64,000 bases of DNA from Lachnospiraceae bacterium (GCA_017626095.1 JAGAJL010000023.1:1-64000), one strand, 5' to 3'. Shown: positions 1 through 8,478, counted from the first letter of the stretch. Numbers and translations: made by a program. The notes: generated by a model not told the origin, from the sequence alone.

Positions 1-138
1 GAAAGAATGGGAATGGTCAATAGTGCAGATAAAAACGTGCCGTAAAAAACAGCATGTTCGAATAGATGATAGGAAGGAGAGGTCAGATTTAATCTGCGGT
101 AAAGCTGCCGTAGGTAGGAACTATAATTCGACGCATGA

Positions 139-255
139 CACCGTTCCCCTGCTCACAAAGTTGATTTGCTTGATTCAAATGCAAGCAGAGTAGGTATCGG
201 TATTGCCACAAACGGCTATGGCTACTACGTTATCATTCGATTATCAAACGGCTGA
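139..255 (+). pseudogene. CAP/SCP-domain C-terminal relic
   Basis: The reading frame from 139 to the TGA at 253-255 gives a short peptide with SPAHKVDLLD followed by RVGIGIATNGYGYYV. This matches the end of CAP (SCP/PR-1-like) domains, where a WMxSPGHRxNIL helix is followed by an IGVGxxxNGYWVQ strand. An in-frame TGA at 136-138 cuts the frame just before the conserved motif, and no open upstream frame continues it to the window edge. I read it as the decayed 3' end of a secreted CAP-domain gene; the upstream part may be frameshifted. Family assignment rests on about 37 residues. Confidence 0.45.
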
Positions 256-274
256 TGATAACAATTATAAAAAT

Positions 275-305
275 AAAAGTCCTAATCAAACGGTTAGGAC
301 TTTTT
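275..305 (+). terminator. Intrinsic terminator
   Basis: AAAAGTCCTAA at 275-285 pairs with TTAGGACTTTTT at 294-305 around an 8-nt loop, ending in a T run. It sits 20 nt after the CAP relic stop, as expected for that gene's terminator. Confidence 0.85.
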
Positions 306-381
306 CATTAGCTAGACAGGGCAGTGAGATAGTAGTCGTATAACAAAATAATATATCCAAAACAGTTTCACGGTGAAACAA
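288..381. repeat. Imperfect direct repeat, copy 1, with GTTTCACGGTGAAAC palindrome
   Basis: This stretch aligns with 1336-1430: both have AAACsGTTAG followed by a T run, then an AGCTAGA/ACTAGAT block, a GCAGTG block, and end in the same palindrome GTTTCACGGTGAAAC (365-379 here). The two copies enclose the ORF6N pseudogene region. Confidence 0.6.
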
Positions 382-389
382 ATAATTAT

Positions 390-680
390 ATGTGGGTAAA
401 TTTAGCGAACAAAGAACTGGGATACAGTTTATTTGTCCTTACTAATTTTAATGATTTTAGTTGCTTGAATTTGTTTTCTGTAATTATTCACGAATACGGA
501 TATTTTATTCACGATATATATTTCCATAATCAATCATTCCCGATTACTGACTCTACAAGAGAAAATAGTGTAGAAGAAATCCAAGAAAAAATTGCGATAG
601 CATTTGAGGAATATATTATGGGAAAGATTTCTACTGACTCTAAAAGATATAAAAGAATAAAATCAATTCGAGAAATTTGA
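390..680 (+). CDS. Hypothetical protein, possible degenerate zinc-peptidase remnant
   Basis: A 96-residue open frame with no confident family. Residues 31-40 read SVIIHEYGYF, which looks like the HExxH helix of small zinc peptidases (commonly IIHEYGHF) with the second histidine replaced by tyrosine, so zinc binding would be impaired. A glutamate-rich helix follows (EEIQEKIAIAFEEYIMGK). The ribosome binding site is weak (GGTGA, 12 nt upstream). It lies directly before the ORF6N pseudogene and inside the direct-repeat-bounded segment, so it is likely a relic of the same decayed accessory material rather than a working gene. Confidence 0.3.
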   Translation: MWVNLANKELGYSLFVLTNFNDFSCLNLFSVIIHEYGYFIHDIYFHNQSFPITDSTRENSVEEIQEKIAIAFEEYIMGKISTDSKRYKRIKSIREI

Positions 681-1257
681 TGATGATTTTATGTTTCAAT
701 TAACGAAAGAAGAAGTTGAGTTATGTTAAAGGTCACAAAATGTAACCTTGAACAATAATGGTAATATGCGTAGAAAAAATATCAAGTACATACCACATGC
801 TTTTACTGAGCAAGGTATTTATATGCTTATGACAGTCTTAAAGGGAGAATTAGCAACAAAACAAAGTAAGGCTCTTATTAGACTTTTCAAAGAAATGAAA
901 GATTATATTTCATCAAATGCTTTAATCAGTGCAGATGATTTTTTTGAAATTATCTATTCAAACAAATAAAAACACTTCTGATATTGCCAAGATTGAAAAA
1001 GAAATCCAACTGAATACAATCAGTTTATAGCAGAATATCCTATCATAGCAATTGATTCCAAACAGAATAATAATATATTTCACGATAGATATATTGTTCT
1101 TGATTATGGGACTAAAAATGAAAAAATCTATCATTGTGGTGCATCCTCAAAAAATGCAGGCAAGAAAATAACCACAATAACAGAGTCAAGCGATACGAAA
1201 ATATATAAACCTTTGATTGATTCAATTTTGGTTCATCCGTCATTTGCTTTAAGATAA
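661..1257 (+). pseudogene. ORF6N-domain anti-repressor-like pseudogene
   Basis: Frame 1 reads FDDDFMFQLTKEEVE, then a TAA at 727-729, then RSQNVT and KNIKYIPHAFTEQGIYML, which is the diagnostic core of ORF6N-domain proteins (phage or element anti-repressors). A second TAA at 967-969 is bypassed in the next frame (NTSDIAKIEKEIQ), and frame 1 resumes with FHDRYIVLDYGTKNEKIYHCGASSKNAG, the usual C-terminal region of the same family, ending at 1257. The N-terminal DNA-binding start of the domain is absent because frame 1 is closed at 658-660. Two stops and a frame change make it non-functional. Confidence 0.75.
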
Positions 1258-1335
1258 AAAACACCCCACCCTTTTTCAAAATCGAAATTGGATGGGGCAT
1301 TATTTTGCTTTGTCAAGTCATTATGTTATTGTCCA

Positions 1336-1430
1336 TAAAACCGTTAGTTTTTTTGATGACTAGATAGAGAAGCGGAAGAATAGCAGTGTAATGAAATACT
1401 ATGCGCAAAAACAGTTTCACGGTGAAACAA
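1336..1430. repeat. Imperfect direct repeat, copy 2, with GTTTCACGGTGAAAC palindrome
   Basis: Second copy of the 288-381 segment; the palindrome is at 1414-1428. The whole 1258-1619 interval has no gene: it holds a weak hairpin after the pseudogene (CACCCCACCC / GGATGGGGCA, 1261-1299), this repeat, a promoter and the hipBA operator. Confidence 0.6.
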
Positions 1431-1462
1431 TTTTATTTTATGCAATATATTATGTCTTGTGG

Positions 1463-1468
1463 TATAAT
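1463..1468 (+). promoter_or_regulatory. Probable -10 element upstream of hipBA
   Basis: TATAAT preceded by TGG (extended -10). No good -35 is visible at 17 bp. It lies 150 nt before the antitoxin start, so a second, closer start cannot be excluded. Confidence 0.4.
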
Positions 1469-1582
1469 ACACCAAAAAGGTGAAAGGTTATAATGCAGGC
1501 ATGAAAAGAGTGTTCTTTTGATCTGGGTGTTATGTTATAAAATAAAAACTGATTTTTGAGTTATTATAAATAAAAAAATGCA

Positions 1583-1608
1583 TTAATAATTCAAAAAAGA
1601 ATTATTAA
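1583..1608. promoter_or_regulatory. Inverted repeat, candidate HipB operator
   Basis: A perfect 10-bp inverted repeat: TTAATAATTC (1583-1592), six A, GAATTATTAA (1599-1608). It ends 11 nt before the antitoxin ATG and touches the AGGTGA ribosome binding site. Position and symmetry fit autorepression by the XRE antitoxin; alternatively it could act as an RNA hairpin near the RBS. Confidence 0.55.
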
Positions 1609-1619
1609 AAGGTGATGCT

Positions 1620-1955
1620 ATGAAAATTGAAAGATATGACAATGATATTCGAATATTGCAGGAATTAGGAAATCGAATAAAGAGTATTAGAATAGCTAGA
1701 TCTATTACAAGAGATGAATTAGCAAAGAGAGCTTCTGTATCAGTCAGTACTTTACAAAGAATAGAAGAAGGAAAGGCATTTAACATCGTTCCGTTTTTAG
1801 CTATTATGAGAGAACTTAATTTCATCGGAAATTTTGATTGTTTAGTACCAGAACAAGATTATGAAATTGATGATTTATATAAAGAACCAAAGAAAAGATA
1901 TAGAGCTTCAAATAAAAGAATTGATGAAAATTTTAAATGGGGAGACGAAGAGTGA
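1620..1955 (+). CDS. hipB: XRE-family antitoxin, HipB-like
   Basis: A 111-residue protein with a helix-turn-helix at residues about 17-70 (RIKSIRIARSITRDELAKRA, then SVSTLQRIEEGKA). The C-terminal 40 residues are charged and end KWGDEE. HipB proteins bind operator DNA and hold the HipA kinase in an inactive complex. The stop overlaps the next start by four bases (GTGA, 1952-1955), the usual translational coupling of antitoxin to toxin. The RBS is AGGTGA, 6 nt before ATG. Its assignment as the antitoxin rests mainly on this coupling to a clear HipA. Confidence 0.85.
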   Translation: MKIERYDNDIRILQELGNRIKSIRIARSITRDELAKRASVSVSTLQRIEEGKAFNIVPFLAIMRELNFIGNFDCLVPEQDYEIDDLYKEPKKRYRASNKRIDENFKWGDEE

Positions 1956-3325
1956 GAGTAACGGTTGATGTATATCTATGGAATACAAAAATTGGAACAT
2001 TAGTGCAAGAAAATGTAAATGAATTTCCTGTTTTCAGGTATGATTCCGACTTTATAAAAAGTGGAATAGAAGTATCTCCATTAGTCATGCCATTATCAAG
2101 AGAAAAATATGTGTTCAAAAATTTGCCTGAGCAAACATTTAAAGGATTACCAGGATTATTAGCGGATTCTCTACCAGATAAATATGGTACAAAACTGATC
2201 GATGACTATTTAACCCGACAGGGCAGGACACTTGATAGTTTTTCAATAGCGGAAAGATTATGTTATGTAGGAAATAGAGGAATTGGTGCTTTAGAATACA
2301 GACCGTCTTATGATATGGATGATATTGCAGATAATCTTAATATTGATGAATTAGCTGATTTAGCTTCTTCAATATTATCTGAAAAAGAAACTTTAGAAAT
2401 TTCTGCAGATGATCAAGCAATTAGTCAATTATTGGCTATAGGAACTTCGGCAGGTGGAGCAAGAGCAAAAGCTTTAATTGCTTGGAATGAACAAGAAGGA
2501 ATTATAAAATCCGGTCAAATAGATGCCGGAGATAATTATACTTATTGGTTGTTAAAATTTGGAACAATTACGAATAACAGAGATCATGATGCGCAACCTG
2601 ATGATATGGAGTATTCCAAGATTGAGTTTGCTTATTCCTTGATGGCTAAAGATGCAGGCATAACTATGCCGGATTGTAGATTGTTAAAAAGTGAAGAAGG
2701 ATTTCATTTTTTAACGAAACGATTTGATAGAACTGATAATTATGAAAAAATTCATATGCAAAGCATGTCTGGGCTGGCTCATTATGATTTTAATAATCCC
2801 GGTGAAACAAGTGTTGAAGAACTCGCTCAAAGAATGAAACAATTGCATCTGTCTCAAAAAGAGATAGAACAGTTTTTTAGAAGAAATATATTTAATGATT
2901 TGGCAAAAAATTATGATGACCATGTAAAAAATATTTCTTGCTTAATGGATAAAAGAGGAAAGTGGTCATTATCTCCTGCATATGATATCACATTCTCATA
3001 TAAACCAGATAGTCCATGGGTATCAAAACATAATATCTATATAAATGGGAAAAGGGATAATCTTACAATTGATGATTTTATTCAATGTGGGAAAACATTA
3101 AATATTTCAAAAAACAAAACAGAACAAATGATCTCGGATATAATATCTGTACTAAGTAGATGGCCTGAATATGCAGAATATGTTCATCTTTCAGAAACGA
3201 AAATGGAGTATATAAAAAAATATCATAATCTCAATAAAACTTATTTAAATAGCAATATAAGTTTATATTATTTAAAAGAAGAAAAGGGAAAATACCCGAA
3301 AGGTTACTCGGAGATAAAAGATTAG
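1952..3325 (+). CDS. hipA: HipA serine/threonine kinase toxin
   Basis: A 457-residue full-length HipA with an N-terminal couple_hipA segment (residues 1-110) and the kinase fold. Key features are present: SAGGARAKA around residue 166 (the loop that is autophosphorylated in E. coli HipA), WLLKFG with the ATP-binding lysine, DDHVKN near residue 321 holding the catalytic aspartate, and PAYDITFS near residue 343 with the metal-binding aspartate. HipA phosphorylates an aminoacyl-tRNA synthetase (GltX in E. coli) to stop growth. I prefer the GTG start at 1952 because GGGGAG lies just upstream and it overlaps the antitoxin stop; an ATG at 1937 would place the start inside hipB. All catalytic motifs look intact, unlike neighbouring relics. 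Confidence 0.92.
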   Translation: MRVTVDVYLWNTKIGTLVQENVNEFPVFRYDSDFIKSGIEVSPLVMPLSREKYVFKNLPEQTFKGLPGLLADSLPDKYGTKLIDDYLTRQGRTLDSFSIAERLCYVGNRGIGALEYRPSYDMDDIADNLNIDELADLASSILSEKETLEISADDQAISQLLAIGTSAGGARAKALIAWNEQEGIIKSGQIDAGDNYTYWLLKFGTITNNRDHDAQPDDMEYSKIEFAYSLMAKDAGITMPDCRLLKSEEGFHFLTKRFDRTDNYEKIHMQSMSGLAHYDFNNPGETSVEELAQRMKQLHLSQKEIEQFFRRNIFNDLAKNYDDHVKNISCLMDKRGKWSLSPAYDITFSYKPDSPWVSKHNIYINGKRDNLTIDDFIQCGKTLNISKNKTEQMISDIISVLSRWPEYAEYVHLSETKMEYIKKYHNLNKTYLNSNISLYYLKEEKGKYPKGYSEIKD

Positions 3326-3392
3326 TTTCTCTATTTAGATTACTAAAATCTGTGCAATGCACCAAAATAAAGAGTGATGTTAAAAAAGCTTA

Positions 3393-3422
3393 TTGGAATT
3401 TCCAATGGTTTTCCTGTATAAT
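3393..3422 (+). promoter_or_regulatory. Promoter with overlapping palindrome
   Basis: TTGGAA (3393-3398), 18-bp spacer, TATAAT (3417-3422). A perfect palindrome ATTGGAATTTCCAAT (3392-3406) covers the -35 box, so a repressor could bind there. It would drive the membrane protein at 3502. Confidence 0.6.
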
Positions 3423-3501
3423 AGCACATATATGTTAAATGAATACAGAAATAGCATAGAAACTGCTTTGAAACGATTTGTTTGATTTGGAGGAAAATCA
3501 T

Positions 3502-3975
3502 ATGAAAAAAGCAAGAAATGAATTATTACAGTTTTTAGCCGGTCTTGCCATGTTAGTTGGAGGTTTATTTTTATTCTCCCAGAAGGTAATGGTTTCTTCC
3601 GGTTTCGGAATGGGCTTTATGCTCGGAGGAATGCATGTTACATCCGGTTTGCTGATTGTGCCGTTAATCATCGGCATTGTATGGCTTTTTGCATCAGGAG
3701 GTTCCTGGGGGTCCAAAATTATGATAGCCGTTGGTGTATTGATTATTGTAGCAGGCGTGATCGCATCCACAACCATCCGTTTGCAGACAATCACATTATA
3801 TGAGTGGGTACTGATGCTTGTATTGATTTTTGGTGGTGTTGGTCTGCTCGCAAAAATTCTGATTGCCAATCCGGAAGAAGATTATGGATATCATTCCAGA
3901 AAAAGAAATCGGAAAGGCTCTTATTCGGATGATATTGACAGACAGCTTGAGGATATGAGACGCGGAAGAAAATAA
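3502..3975 (+). CDS. Small integral membrane protein, four TM segments
   Basis: A 157-residue protein with hydrophobic segments at about residues 8-25, 33-64, 72-90 and 98-122, and a hydrophilic, basic C-terminal tail (residues 125-157, rich in R, K, D and S). I do not recognise a named domain. The ATG at 3502 is chosen because TTTGGAGGAAAA lies 7 nt upstream; an in-frame upstream codon at 3478 has no RBS. It is a single-gene unit with its own promoter and a terminator at 3992. The function is unknown; the tail should lie in the cytoplasm. Confidence 0.8.
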   Translation: MKKARNELLQFLAGLAMLVGGLFLFSQKVMVSSGFGMGFMLGGMHVTSGLLIVPLIIGIVWLFASGGSWGSKIMIAVGVLIIVAGVIASTTIRLQTITLYEWVLMLVLIFGGVGLLAKILIANPEEDYGYHSRKRNRKGSYSDDIDRQLEDMRRGRK

Positions 3976-3991
3976 TTTTTGTACATATATG

Positions 3992-4030
3992 AAGTGAGTG
4001 TTAAAAAATGTTTTTGGCACTCACTTTTTT
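3992..4030 (+). terminator. Intrinsic terminator
   Basis: AAGTGAGTG (3992-4000) pairs with CACTCACTT (4018-4026), followed by a T run. Confidence 0.8.
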
Positions 4031-4081
4031 AGGATTGCGAGAGCGAAAAGTGCAAAATTGTCATTTGGTATTATGGAATTT
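4031..4081 (+). repeat. Dispersed element R1, diverged copy
   Basis: Begins AGGATTGCGAGAGCG and continues with an AAGTGC block and TTTGGTATTATGGAA. It matches the R1 copies at 6062, 48114, 52183 and 54871, but the GCAATCC half of the hairpin is degraded here. Confidence 0.65.
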
Positions 4082-4139
4082 CATACATTTCGCACCTGAC
4101 ATTATTAATAATACATATGAAAAATTAATTGATTTTTTC

Positions 4140-4168
4140 TTTACGAAATAGAGTTCTTGTTGTATACT
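4140..4168 (+). promoter_or_regulatory. rho promoter
   Basis: TTTACG (4140-4145), 17-bp spacer, TATACT (4163-4168). It leaves an mRNA leader of about 110 nt before rho. Rho genes are often autoregulated by attenuation in a long leader; a U-rich stretch at 4187-4197 is present, but I see no clear terminator hairpin. Confidence 0.6.
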
Positions 4169-4283
4169 GACTTTATCAAGTCAGAAAAATTTTTTCTTAA
4201 TAGAAATCCCAAAAATACAATGTAATACCTGATAACCCCGTATATGGGTAATTCTGCGATGAATAATGGAGGCATTTTATAAT

Positions 4284-5576
4284 ATGAGAGAAAAGTATGA
4301 AACAATTGCCCTTGCCGATTTAAGGGAAATTGCAAAATCACGCGGTATTAAAGGGGTATCTGCCATGAAAAAGGCCGATATCATTGAGGCTATGCTTGCG
4401 GAAGATGAGAAAGCAAAAATCAGTCCGGAGAAACTCAGCGATGAATTGGATAGCGGAGAAACAGCCAGCGGTATTTTAGAGGTTATGCCGGATGGATTTG
4501 GTTTTATCCGATGTGAAAATTATCTGCCGGGCGAAAATGATGTCTATGTGGCACCCAGCCAGATCCGCAAATTCAACTTAAAGACCGGCGATATTATTGA
4601 GGGAAATACAAGAGTAAAAACACAAAATGAAAAATTTTCCGCTCTTTTATATCTGAAAAAAATCAATGGTTATCATCCGTCAGAAGCAGTTAAGCGCCTG
4701 AATTTTGAAAATATGACCCCTATTTTTCCCGATGAAAGACTGCGGTTAGAGACTCCGGGGGCATCGGTTGCCATGCGTATCATGGATTTGATGAGCCCTG
4801 TTGGAAAAGGACAACGTGGTATGATTGTTTCACCTCCGAAGGCCGGTAAAACCACATTATTAAAAGAAGTGGCTAAATCAATCAAACAGAACAATCCGGA
4901 TATGCATCTGATTATTTTGTTAATTGATGAAAGACCGGAAGAGGTTACCGATATTCGAGAGGCCATTGAAGGACCCAATGTTGAGGTTATATATTCGACC
5001 TTTGATGAGCTGCCGGAGCATCACAAGCGAGTATCCGAAATGGTAATTGAAAGAGCAAAACGCCTGGTTGAGCACAAAAAAGACGTTATGATCTTATTGG
5101 ATAGTATCACGAGACTTACCAGAGCGTATAACCTGACGGTTCCACCGAGTGGACGTACTCTTTCCGGTGGTCTTGATCCTGCGGCACTTCATATGCCCAA
5201 GCGTTTCTTTGGTGCAGCACGTAATATGCGTGAAGGTGGCAGCCTGACGATTTTAGCAACGGCACTGGTTGATACCGGAAGCAAGATGGATGATGTCGTT
5301 TACGAAGAATTTAAAGGAACCGGTAATATGGAAATGGTTTTGGACAGAAAGCTGTCTGAAAAGAGAGTGTTCCCTGCCATTGATATTCCCAAATCCGGTA
5401 CCCGTCGGGAAGATTTACTGCTTACTCCGGAAGAAATGCAGAGTATCAATGTGATGCGCAAAGCCTTGAACGGATTAAAGCCCGAAGAGGCCGTGGAGAA
5501 GATCCTGGATATGTTTGTTCATACCAAAAATAATAAAGAATTTATTGATACGGTTCAGAAAATTAAGTTTTTCTAG
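4284..5576 (+). CDS. rho: Transcription termination factor Rho
   Basis: A 430-residue ATP-dependent RNA helicase that loads on nascent RNA and terminates transcription as a hexamer. Visible are the N-terminal Rho_N helical domain ([20 protein letters not shown]), the OB-fold RNA-binding domain ([14 protein letters not shown], near residue 70), the Walker A loop [10 protein letters not shown] near residue 185, Walker [11 protein letters not shown], and the Q/R-loop region [12 protein letters not shown]. Length is normal for a Rho without large insertions. ATG 4284 has GGAGG 11 nt upstream; the ATG at 4266 overlaps that RBS and is unlikely. It leads the conserved rho-rpmE-yqhQ-prmC-prfA block. 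Confidence 0.97.
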   Translation: MREKYETIALADLREIAKSRGIKGVSAMKKADIIEAMLAEDEKAKISPEKLSDELDSGETASGILEVMPDGFGFIRCENYLPGENDVYVAPSQIRKFNLKTGDIIEGNTRVKTQNEKFSALLYLKKINGYHPSEAVKRLNFENMTPIFPDERLRLETPGASVAMRIMDLMSPVGKGQRGMIVSPPKAGKTTLLKEVAKSIKQNNPDMHLIILLIDERPEEVTDIREAIEGPNVEVIYSTFDELPEHHKRVSEMVIERAKRLVEHKKDVMILLDSITRLTRAYNLTVPPSGRTLSGGLDPAALHMPKRFFGAARNMREGGSLTILATALVDTGSKMDDVVYEEFKGTGNMEMVLDRKLSEKRVFPAIDIPKSGTRREDLLLTPEEMQSINVMRKALNGLKPEEAVEKILDMFVHTKNNKEFIDTVQKIKFF

Positions 5577-5625
5577 AAAACAAGATTTCAGAAACGCAGA
5601 AAAATGAAGATTTTCCAGAAAAGGC

Positions 5626-5654
5626 TTGCTTTCGGTTGAAAACTGTGGTATGCT
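5626..5654 (+). promoter_or_regulatory. Promoter upstream of rpmE
   Basis: TTGCTT (5626-5631), 17-bp spacer, TATGCT (5649-5654) with an extended TGG just before it. It is 54 nt before the rpmE start. Confidence 0.5.
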
Positions 5655-5708
5655 TATAAAGCTGTTTGTGAAAAAAACCAGAGATATTAATATAGAGAGG
5701 TGAAAATT

Positions 5709-5906
5709 ATGAAAGAAGGAATCCATCCTAACTATTATCAGGCAACTGTAACCTGCAACTGTGGTAACACATTTGTAACCGGTTCAACAAAAGAAGATAT
5801 CCACGTTGAAATCTGTTCCAAATGCCATTCATTCTATACAGGTCAGCAGAAATCAGCTCAGGCTCGTGGACGTGTTGATAAATTCAACAAGAAATATGGC
5901 ATGTAA
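5709..5906 (+). CDS. rpmE: 50S ribosomal protein bL31
   Basis: A 65-residue protein, typical for bL31. It has the zinc-ribbon cysteines of the C+ type (CNCG near residue 16 and CSKC near residue 35), and the conserved start GIHPNYY and end VDKFNKKYG. It bridges the large and small subunits at the central protuberance. ATG 5709 is preceded by GAGAGGTG. The cysteines indicate the zinc-containing version, which in many Firmicutes is replaced by a C- paralogue under zinc limitation; no paralogue is in this window. Confidence 0.97.
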   Translation: MKEGIHPNYYQATVTCNCGNTFVTGSTKEDIHVEICSKCHSFYTGQQKSAQARGRVDKFNKKYGM

Positions 5907-5922
5907 TTATAAAAAAGAAGTA

Positions 5923-5960
5923 AAAGGTTGGGATTTCATTATCTCAGCCTTTATTTTTTT
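5923..5960 (+). terminator. Intrinsic terminator after rpmE
   Basis: AAAGGTTGGGA (5923-5933) pairs with TCTCAGCCTTT (5942-5952), allowing wobble, followed by ATTTTTTT. Confidence 0.8.
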
Positions 5961-6061
5961 CTGTATATTTCTTATAATGATAATACTGGCTCAAAAGGTA
6001 ATACGTTTTATACTTGCATGAAAAAGTATGACTTTGGTATGACTTTGTGGCCGCAAAGCAT

Positions 6062-6139
6062 GAGAAAGTAGATTGCGAATGTTTTTAGGATTGCGAGAGC
6101 ATAAAATGCGTAGCAATCCGTTGGTATCATGGGGCAAAA
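6062..6139 (+). repeat. Dispersed element R1
   Basis: Contains GAAAGTAGATTGCGAATG, then AGGATTGCGAGAGC, AATGCGTAGCAATCC and GTTGGTATCATGGG. GGATTGC and GCAATCC form a hairpin stem. The left part is shorter than in the 48114 copy, which carries an extra GCCCGAATAGGGC hairpin at this place. Confidence 0.8.
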
Positions 6140-6199
6140 TATTTTTTGACTCCAATTTCATAATTGATATAAACGCTTTAAGTAAAAAGAGGGAAAAAT

Positions 6200-7252
6200 A
6201 TGGCTAAAAATACATCTAAGCATTACTGTGGTATCGGCGGACAGGCTGTTTTAGAAGGTGTCATGATGAAAAATAAGGACGCCTATGCAGTCGCTGTGCG
6301 AAAACCGGACGGCAAGATTGAAGTCAAAACCAACGAATATAAGTCCAGTACCGGAGATAAACGATTTTTTAAACTGCCTTTTATCAGAGGCGTGTTTAAC
6401 TTTGTTGATTCGCTGATTTTAGGAACCCGTTCTCTGAATTACTCAGCGTCTTTTTATGAAGATGAAACGGCAGAGGAAACGACTGTTGACAAGGCTGTTA
6501 ATAAACTTTCGGATTCACATGCGGAGGCTGTTTTCAGCACCATTACAGTAATTATTTCTTTTGCGATTGCCATTGGATTGTTTATGGTACTGCCGTATTT
6601 TCTGGCATCCTTATTGCAGAAGGTGGTTCGCAACGAATCACTGCTTGCTTTGTTTGAAGCTTTGATTCGTGTGGCTATTTTTTTGGTTTACGTGGTAGCC
6701 ATTTCTCTGATGAAAGATATTCGAAGAGTGTATATGTATCATGGTGCGGAACATAAATGTATCAACTGTATTGAAAGAGGAAGAATCCTCAATGTGGAGA
6801 ATGTCCGCAAATGTTCCCGCCTGCACAAGCGATGTGGAACCAGCTTTTTATTGTTTGTAGTGTTCGTAAGTGCGGTTGTCTTTTTCTTTATCCGTGTGGA
6901 CAATACATTTTTGAAAGTTGCATTGCGGATTTTATTAATTCCGGTGATTGCGGGAATTGCATATGAAATTATCCGGCTGGCAGGAAAATCCAACAATCTT
7001 TTTGTCCGCATTTTATCGGCTCCGGGCATGATGCTTCAAAAGCTGACCACAAGGGAGCCGGATGACGATATGATTGAAGTTGCCATTGCTTCCATTGAGG
7101 CGGTTTTTGACTGGAAGGCATATTTTAAAGAAACTTTCCATTATGATGTGGATGAAATGCATGGCGGCGAAATGCAGGATGAGGCGCAGGAAGAAATGCA
7201 TGGCGATAAGATGCAGGATGCAAAAGTGCATAAAGAAAATGTAGAGCAGTAA
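6200..7252 (+). CDS. yqhQ: YqhQ/DUF1385 family membrane protein
   Basis: A 350-residue DUF1385 protein. The family start GGQAVLEGVMMKN (near residue 13) is clear, as are the conserved YHGAEHKCINCIERG (near residue 180) and CSRLHKRCGTSFLL, with hydrophobic segments near 115-135, 150-168, 213-228 and 237-255. Family members sit between rpmE and prmC in many Clostridia; the biochemical role is not settled. The last 35 residues are unusual: histidine- and methionine-rich with repeats of EMHGxxMQD. The start has GAGGGA 7 nt upstream. Confidence 0.93.
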   Translation: MAKNTSKHYCGIGGQAVLEGVMMKNKDAYAVAVRKPDGKIEVKTNEYKSSTGDKRFFKLPFIRGVFNFVDSLILGTRSLNYSASFYEDETAEETTVDKAVNKLSDSHAEAVFSTITVIISFAIAIGLFMVLPYFLASLLQKVVRNESLLALFEALIRVAIFLVYVVAISLMKDIRRVYMYHGAEHKCINCIERGRILNVENVRKCSRLHKRCGTSFLLFVVFVSAVVFFFIRVDNTFLKVALRILLIPVIAGIAYEIIRLAGKSNNLFVRILSAPGMMLQKLTTREPDDDMIEVAIASIEAVFDWKAYFKETFHYDVDEMHGGEMQDEAQEEMHGDKMQDAKVHKENVEQ

Positions 7253-7387
7253 AATGCATGTTGGTGAAACGCTGGACGATGAAATGAAAGCAGTGAAAAT
7301 GCAGAACCCAAAATGTACGTCGGTGAAATCCGGACTGATATCATGCAGATAAAATAATGCATGGCAATGCACAGGAAAATGAAAGCA
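7253..7387 (+). other. Decayed ATGCA-rich repeat tail between yqhQ and prmC
   Basis: The Met/His-coding pattern at the 3' end of yqhQ carries on after its stop: AATGCATG, GAAATGAAAGC, AATGCAGAA, ATGCAGATAA, AATGCATGGCAATGCA. It looks like low-complexity sequence that spread over the stop codon. No terminator is visible, so yqhQ and prmC may be cotranscribed. Confidence 0.45.
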
Positions 7388-8272
7388 ATGAAGTATAAAG
7401 AATTATATTTATATGGTGCAGAAAAGTTAAAAAATGCCGGTGTGCCGGAGGCAGAACTCGATGCCAGACTTCTTTTGGAAGCAGTGTGTCATACAACACG
7501 TAATGATATGCTCCTGTATCCCGACAAAGAAGTGGATGAAAATCGAAAAGAAGATTATGTAAACTTTATAGAAAAACGTGAAAAACGTATTCCTTTACAA
7601 TATATTCTTGAAAAACAAGAGTTTATGGGTATGGAGTTTTATGTAAACAAAGATGTGCTCATTCCCCGTCAGGACACAGAGATTTTGGTGGAAGAAGCCA
7701 TGAAACATTTACATGACGGCATGCATATTCTGGATGTATGTACCGGTTCGGGATGTATTTTAATCAGCTTATTGCATTATTCCAATGATTGTCAGGGTGT
7801 CGGGATTGATATTTCCGAAGCAGCTTTAGCGGTTGCTAAAGAAAATGCTACCCGTTTGTTGGAAGATAACAAGGAAGAACAATTTGAAAATCAGCAAAAG
7901 ATTTCCTTTTGGAAAGGCGATTTATTTGATGCGCTTCCCGAGATGGATAAATTTGATATGATTGTCAGCAATCCTCCTTATATCGAAACCAAAGTGCTTG
8001 AGACATTAGAGCCGGAGGTTTCGCATCATGAGCCGTTGATTGCGTTAGATGGAAAAGAGGACGGTTTGTATTTTTATCGTCGGATTGTAGAAAATGCCGG
8101 TAAGTATCTTCATCGCGATGGGATGCTGTTTTTTGAGATTGGATATAATCAGGCTGAGCCTGTTGCACAACTTATGAAAGATAAGGGGTTTATAGAAGTG
8201 AATGTAAAAAAGGATTATGCGGGACTTGACCGTGTCGTATATGGAACTTATCTCCCCATGGATAGTTTGTAG
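7388..8272 (+). CDS. prmC: Release factor glutamine methyltransferase
   Basis: PrmC methylates the GGQ glutamine of release factors 1 and 2, using SAM. The 294-residue protein has the helical N-terminal domain (residues 1-85, ending RIPLQYIL) and a Rossmann methyltransferase domain with ILDVCTGSGCILISL and the substrate-binding NPPY motif in IVSNPPYIE. Its substrate gene prfA follows directly, the usual pairing. The start is uncertain: the frame is open from 7361, with ATGs at 7361, 7379 and 7388. I chose 7388 because MKYKELYLYG resembles the family start and AGGA lies 11 nt before it, although 7379 is possible. Confidence 0.93.
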   Translation: MKYKELYLYGAEKLKNAGVPEAELDARLLLEAVCHTTRNDMLLYPDKEVDENRKEDYVNFIEKREKRIPLQYILEKQEFMGMEFYVNKDVLIPRQDTEILVEEAMKHLHDGMHILDVCTGSGCILISLLHYSNDCQGVGIDISEAALAVAKENATRLLEDNKEEQFENQQKISFWKGDLFDALPEMDKFDMIVSNPPYIETKVLETLEPEVSHHEPLIALDGKEDGLYFYRRIVENAGKYLHRDGMLFFEIGYNQAEPVAQLMKDKGFIEVNVKKDYAGLDRVVYGTYLPMDSL

Positions 8273-8295
8273 CTGCTAACTTGTAGCTGCTAACT
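8267..8295. repeat. 14-bp tandem duplication at the end of prmC
   Basis: TTGTAGCTGCTAAC occurs twice in direct succession; the first copy includes the prmC stop. Confidence 0.7.
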
Positions 8296-8306
8296 ATTGA
8301 AAGTTA

Positions 8307-8372
8307 GCACATGCAAACTTTCCGGACACATAGAATAAATAAAAACACTTTTTTGTGTCCGGAAAAATGTGC
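8307..8372. other. Long hairpin in the prmC-prfA intergenic region
   Basis: GCACAT (8307-8312) and TTTCCGGACACA (8319-8330) pair with TGTGTCCGGAAA (8354-8365) and ATGTGC (8367-8372). The inner 12-bp arm is perfect. A second hairpin, AGTGACAAAA / TTTTGTGACT with one mismatch, lies just before prfA (about 8420-8444). There is no strong T tail, so these may be processing or pausing structures, or a decayed repeat, rather than terminators. Confidence 0.6.
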
Positions 8373-8478
8373 GTAATATAAGAATTGCGCATCAATGCAA
8401 TGTTTCGTGCGTAACAGTGAGTGACAAAAACTACTTTTGTGACTCATGTCAGAGAGAACAAAATGGGAGAGAATAAAA

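Noticed and set aside
365..379. GTTTCACGGTGAAAC as a ParB parS site
   Set aside because: The chromosomal parS consensus is TGTTTCACGTGAAACA; here an extra base splits the half sites at the centre, and no parAB or origin genes are nearby.
5886..6021. A hydrophobic small ORF overlapping the end of rpmE
   Set aside because: It runs straight through the rpmE terminator and its T tail, which explains the Phe/Ile-rich stretch; no RBS.
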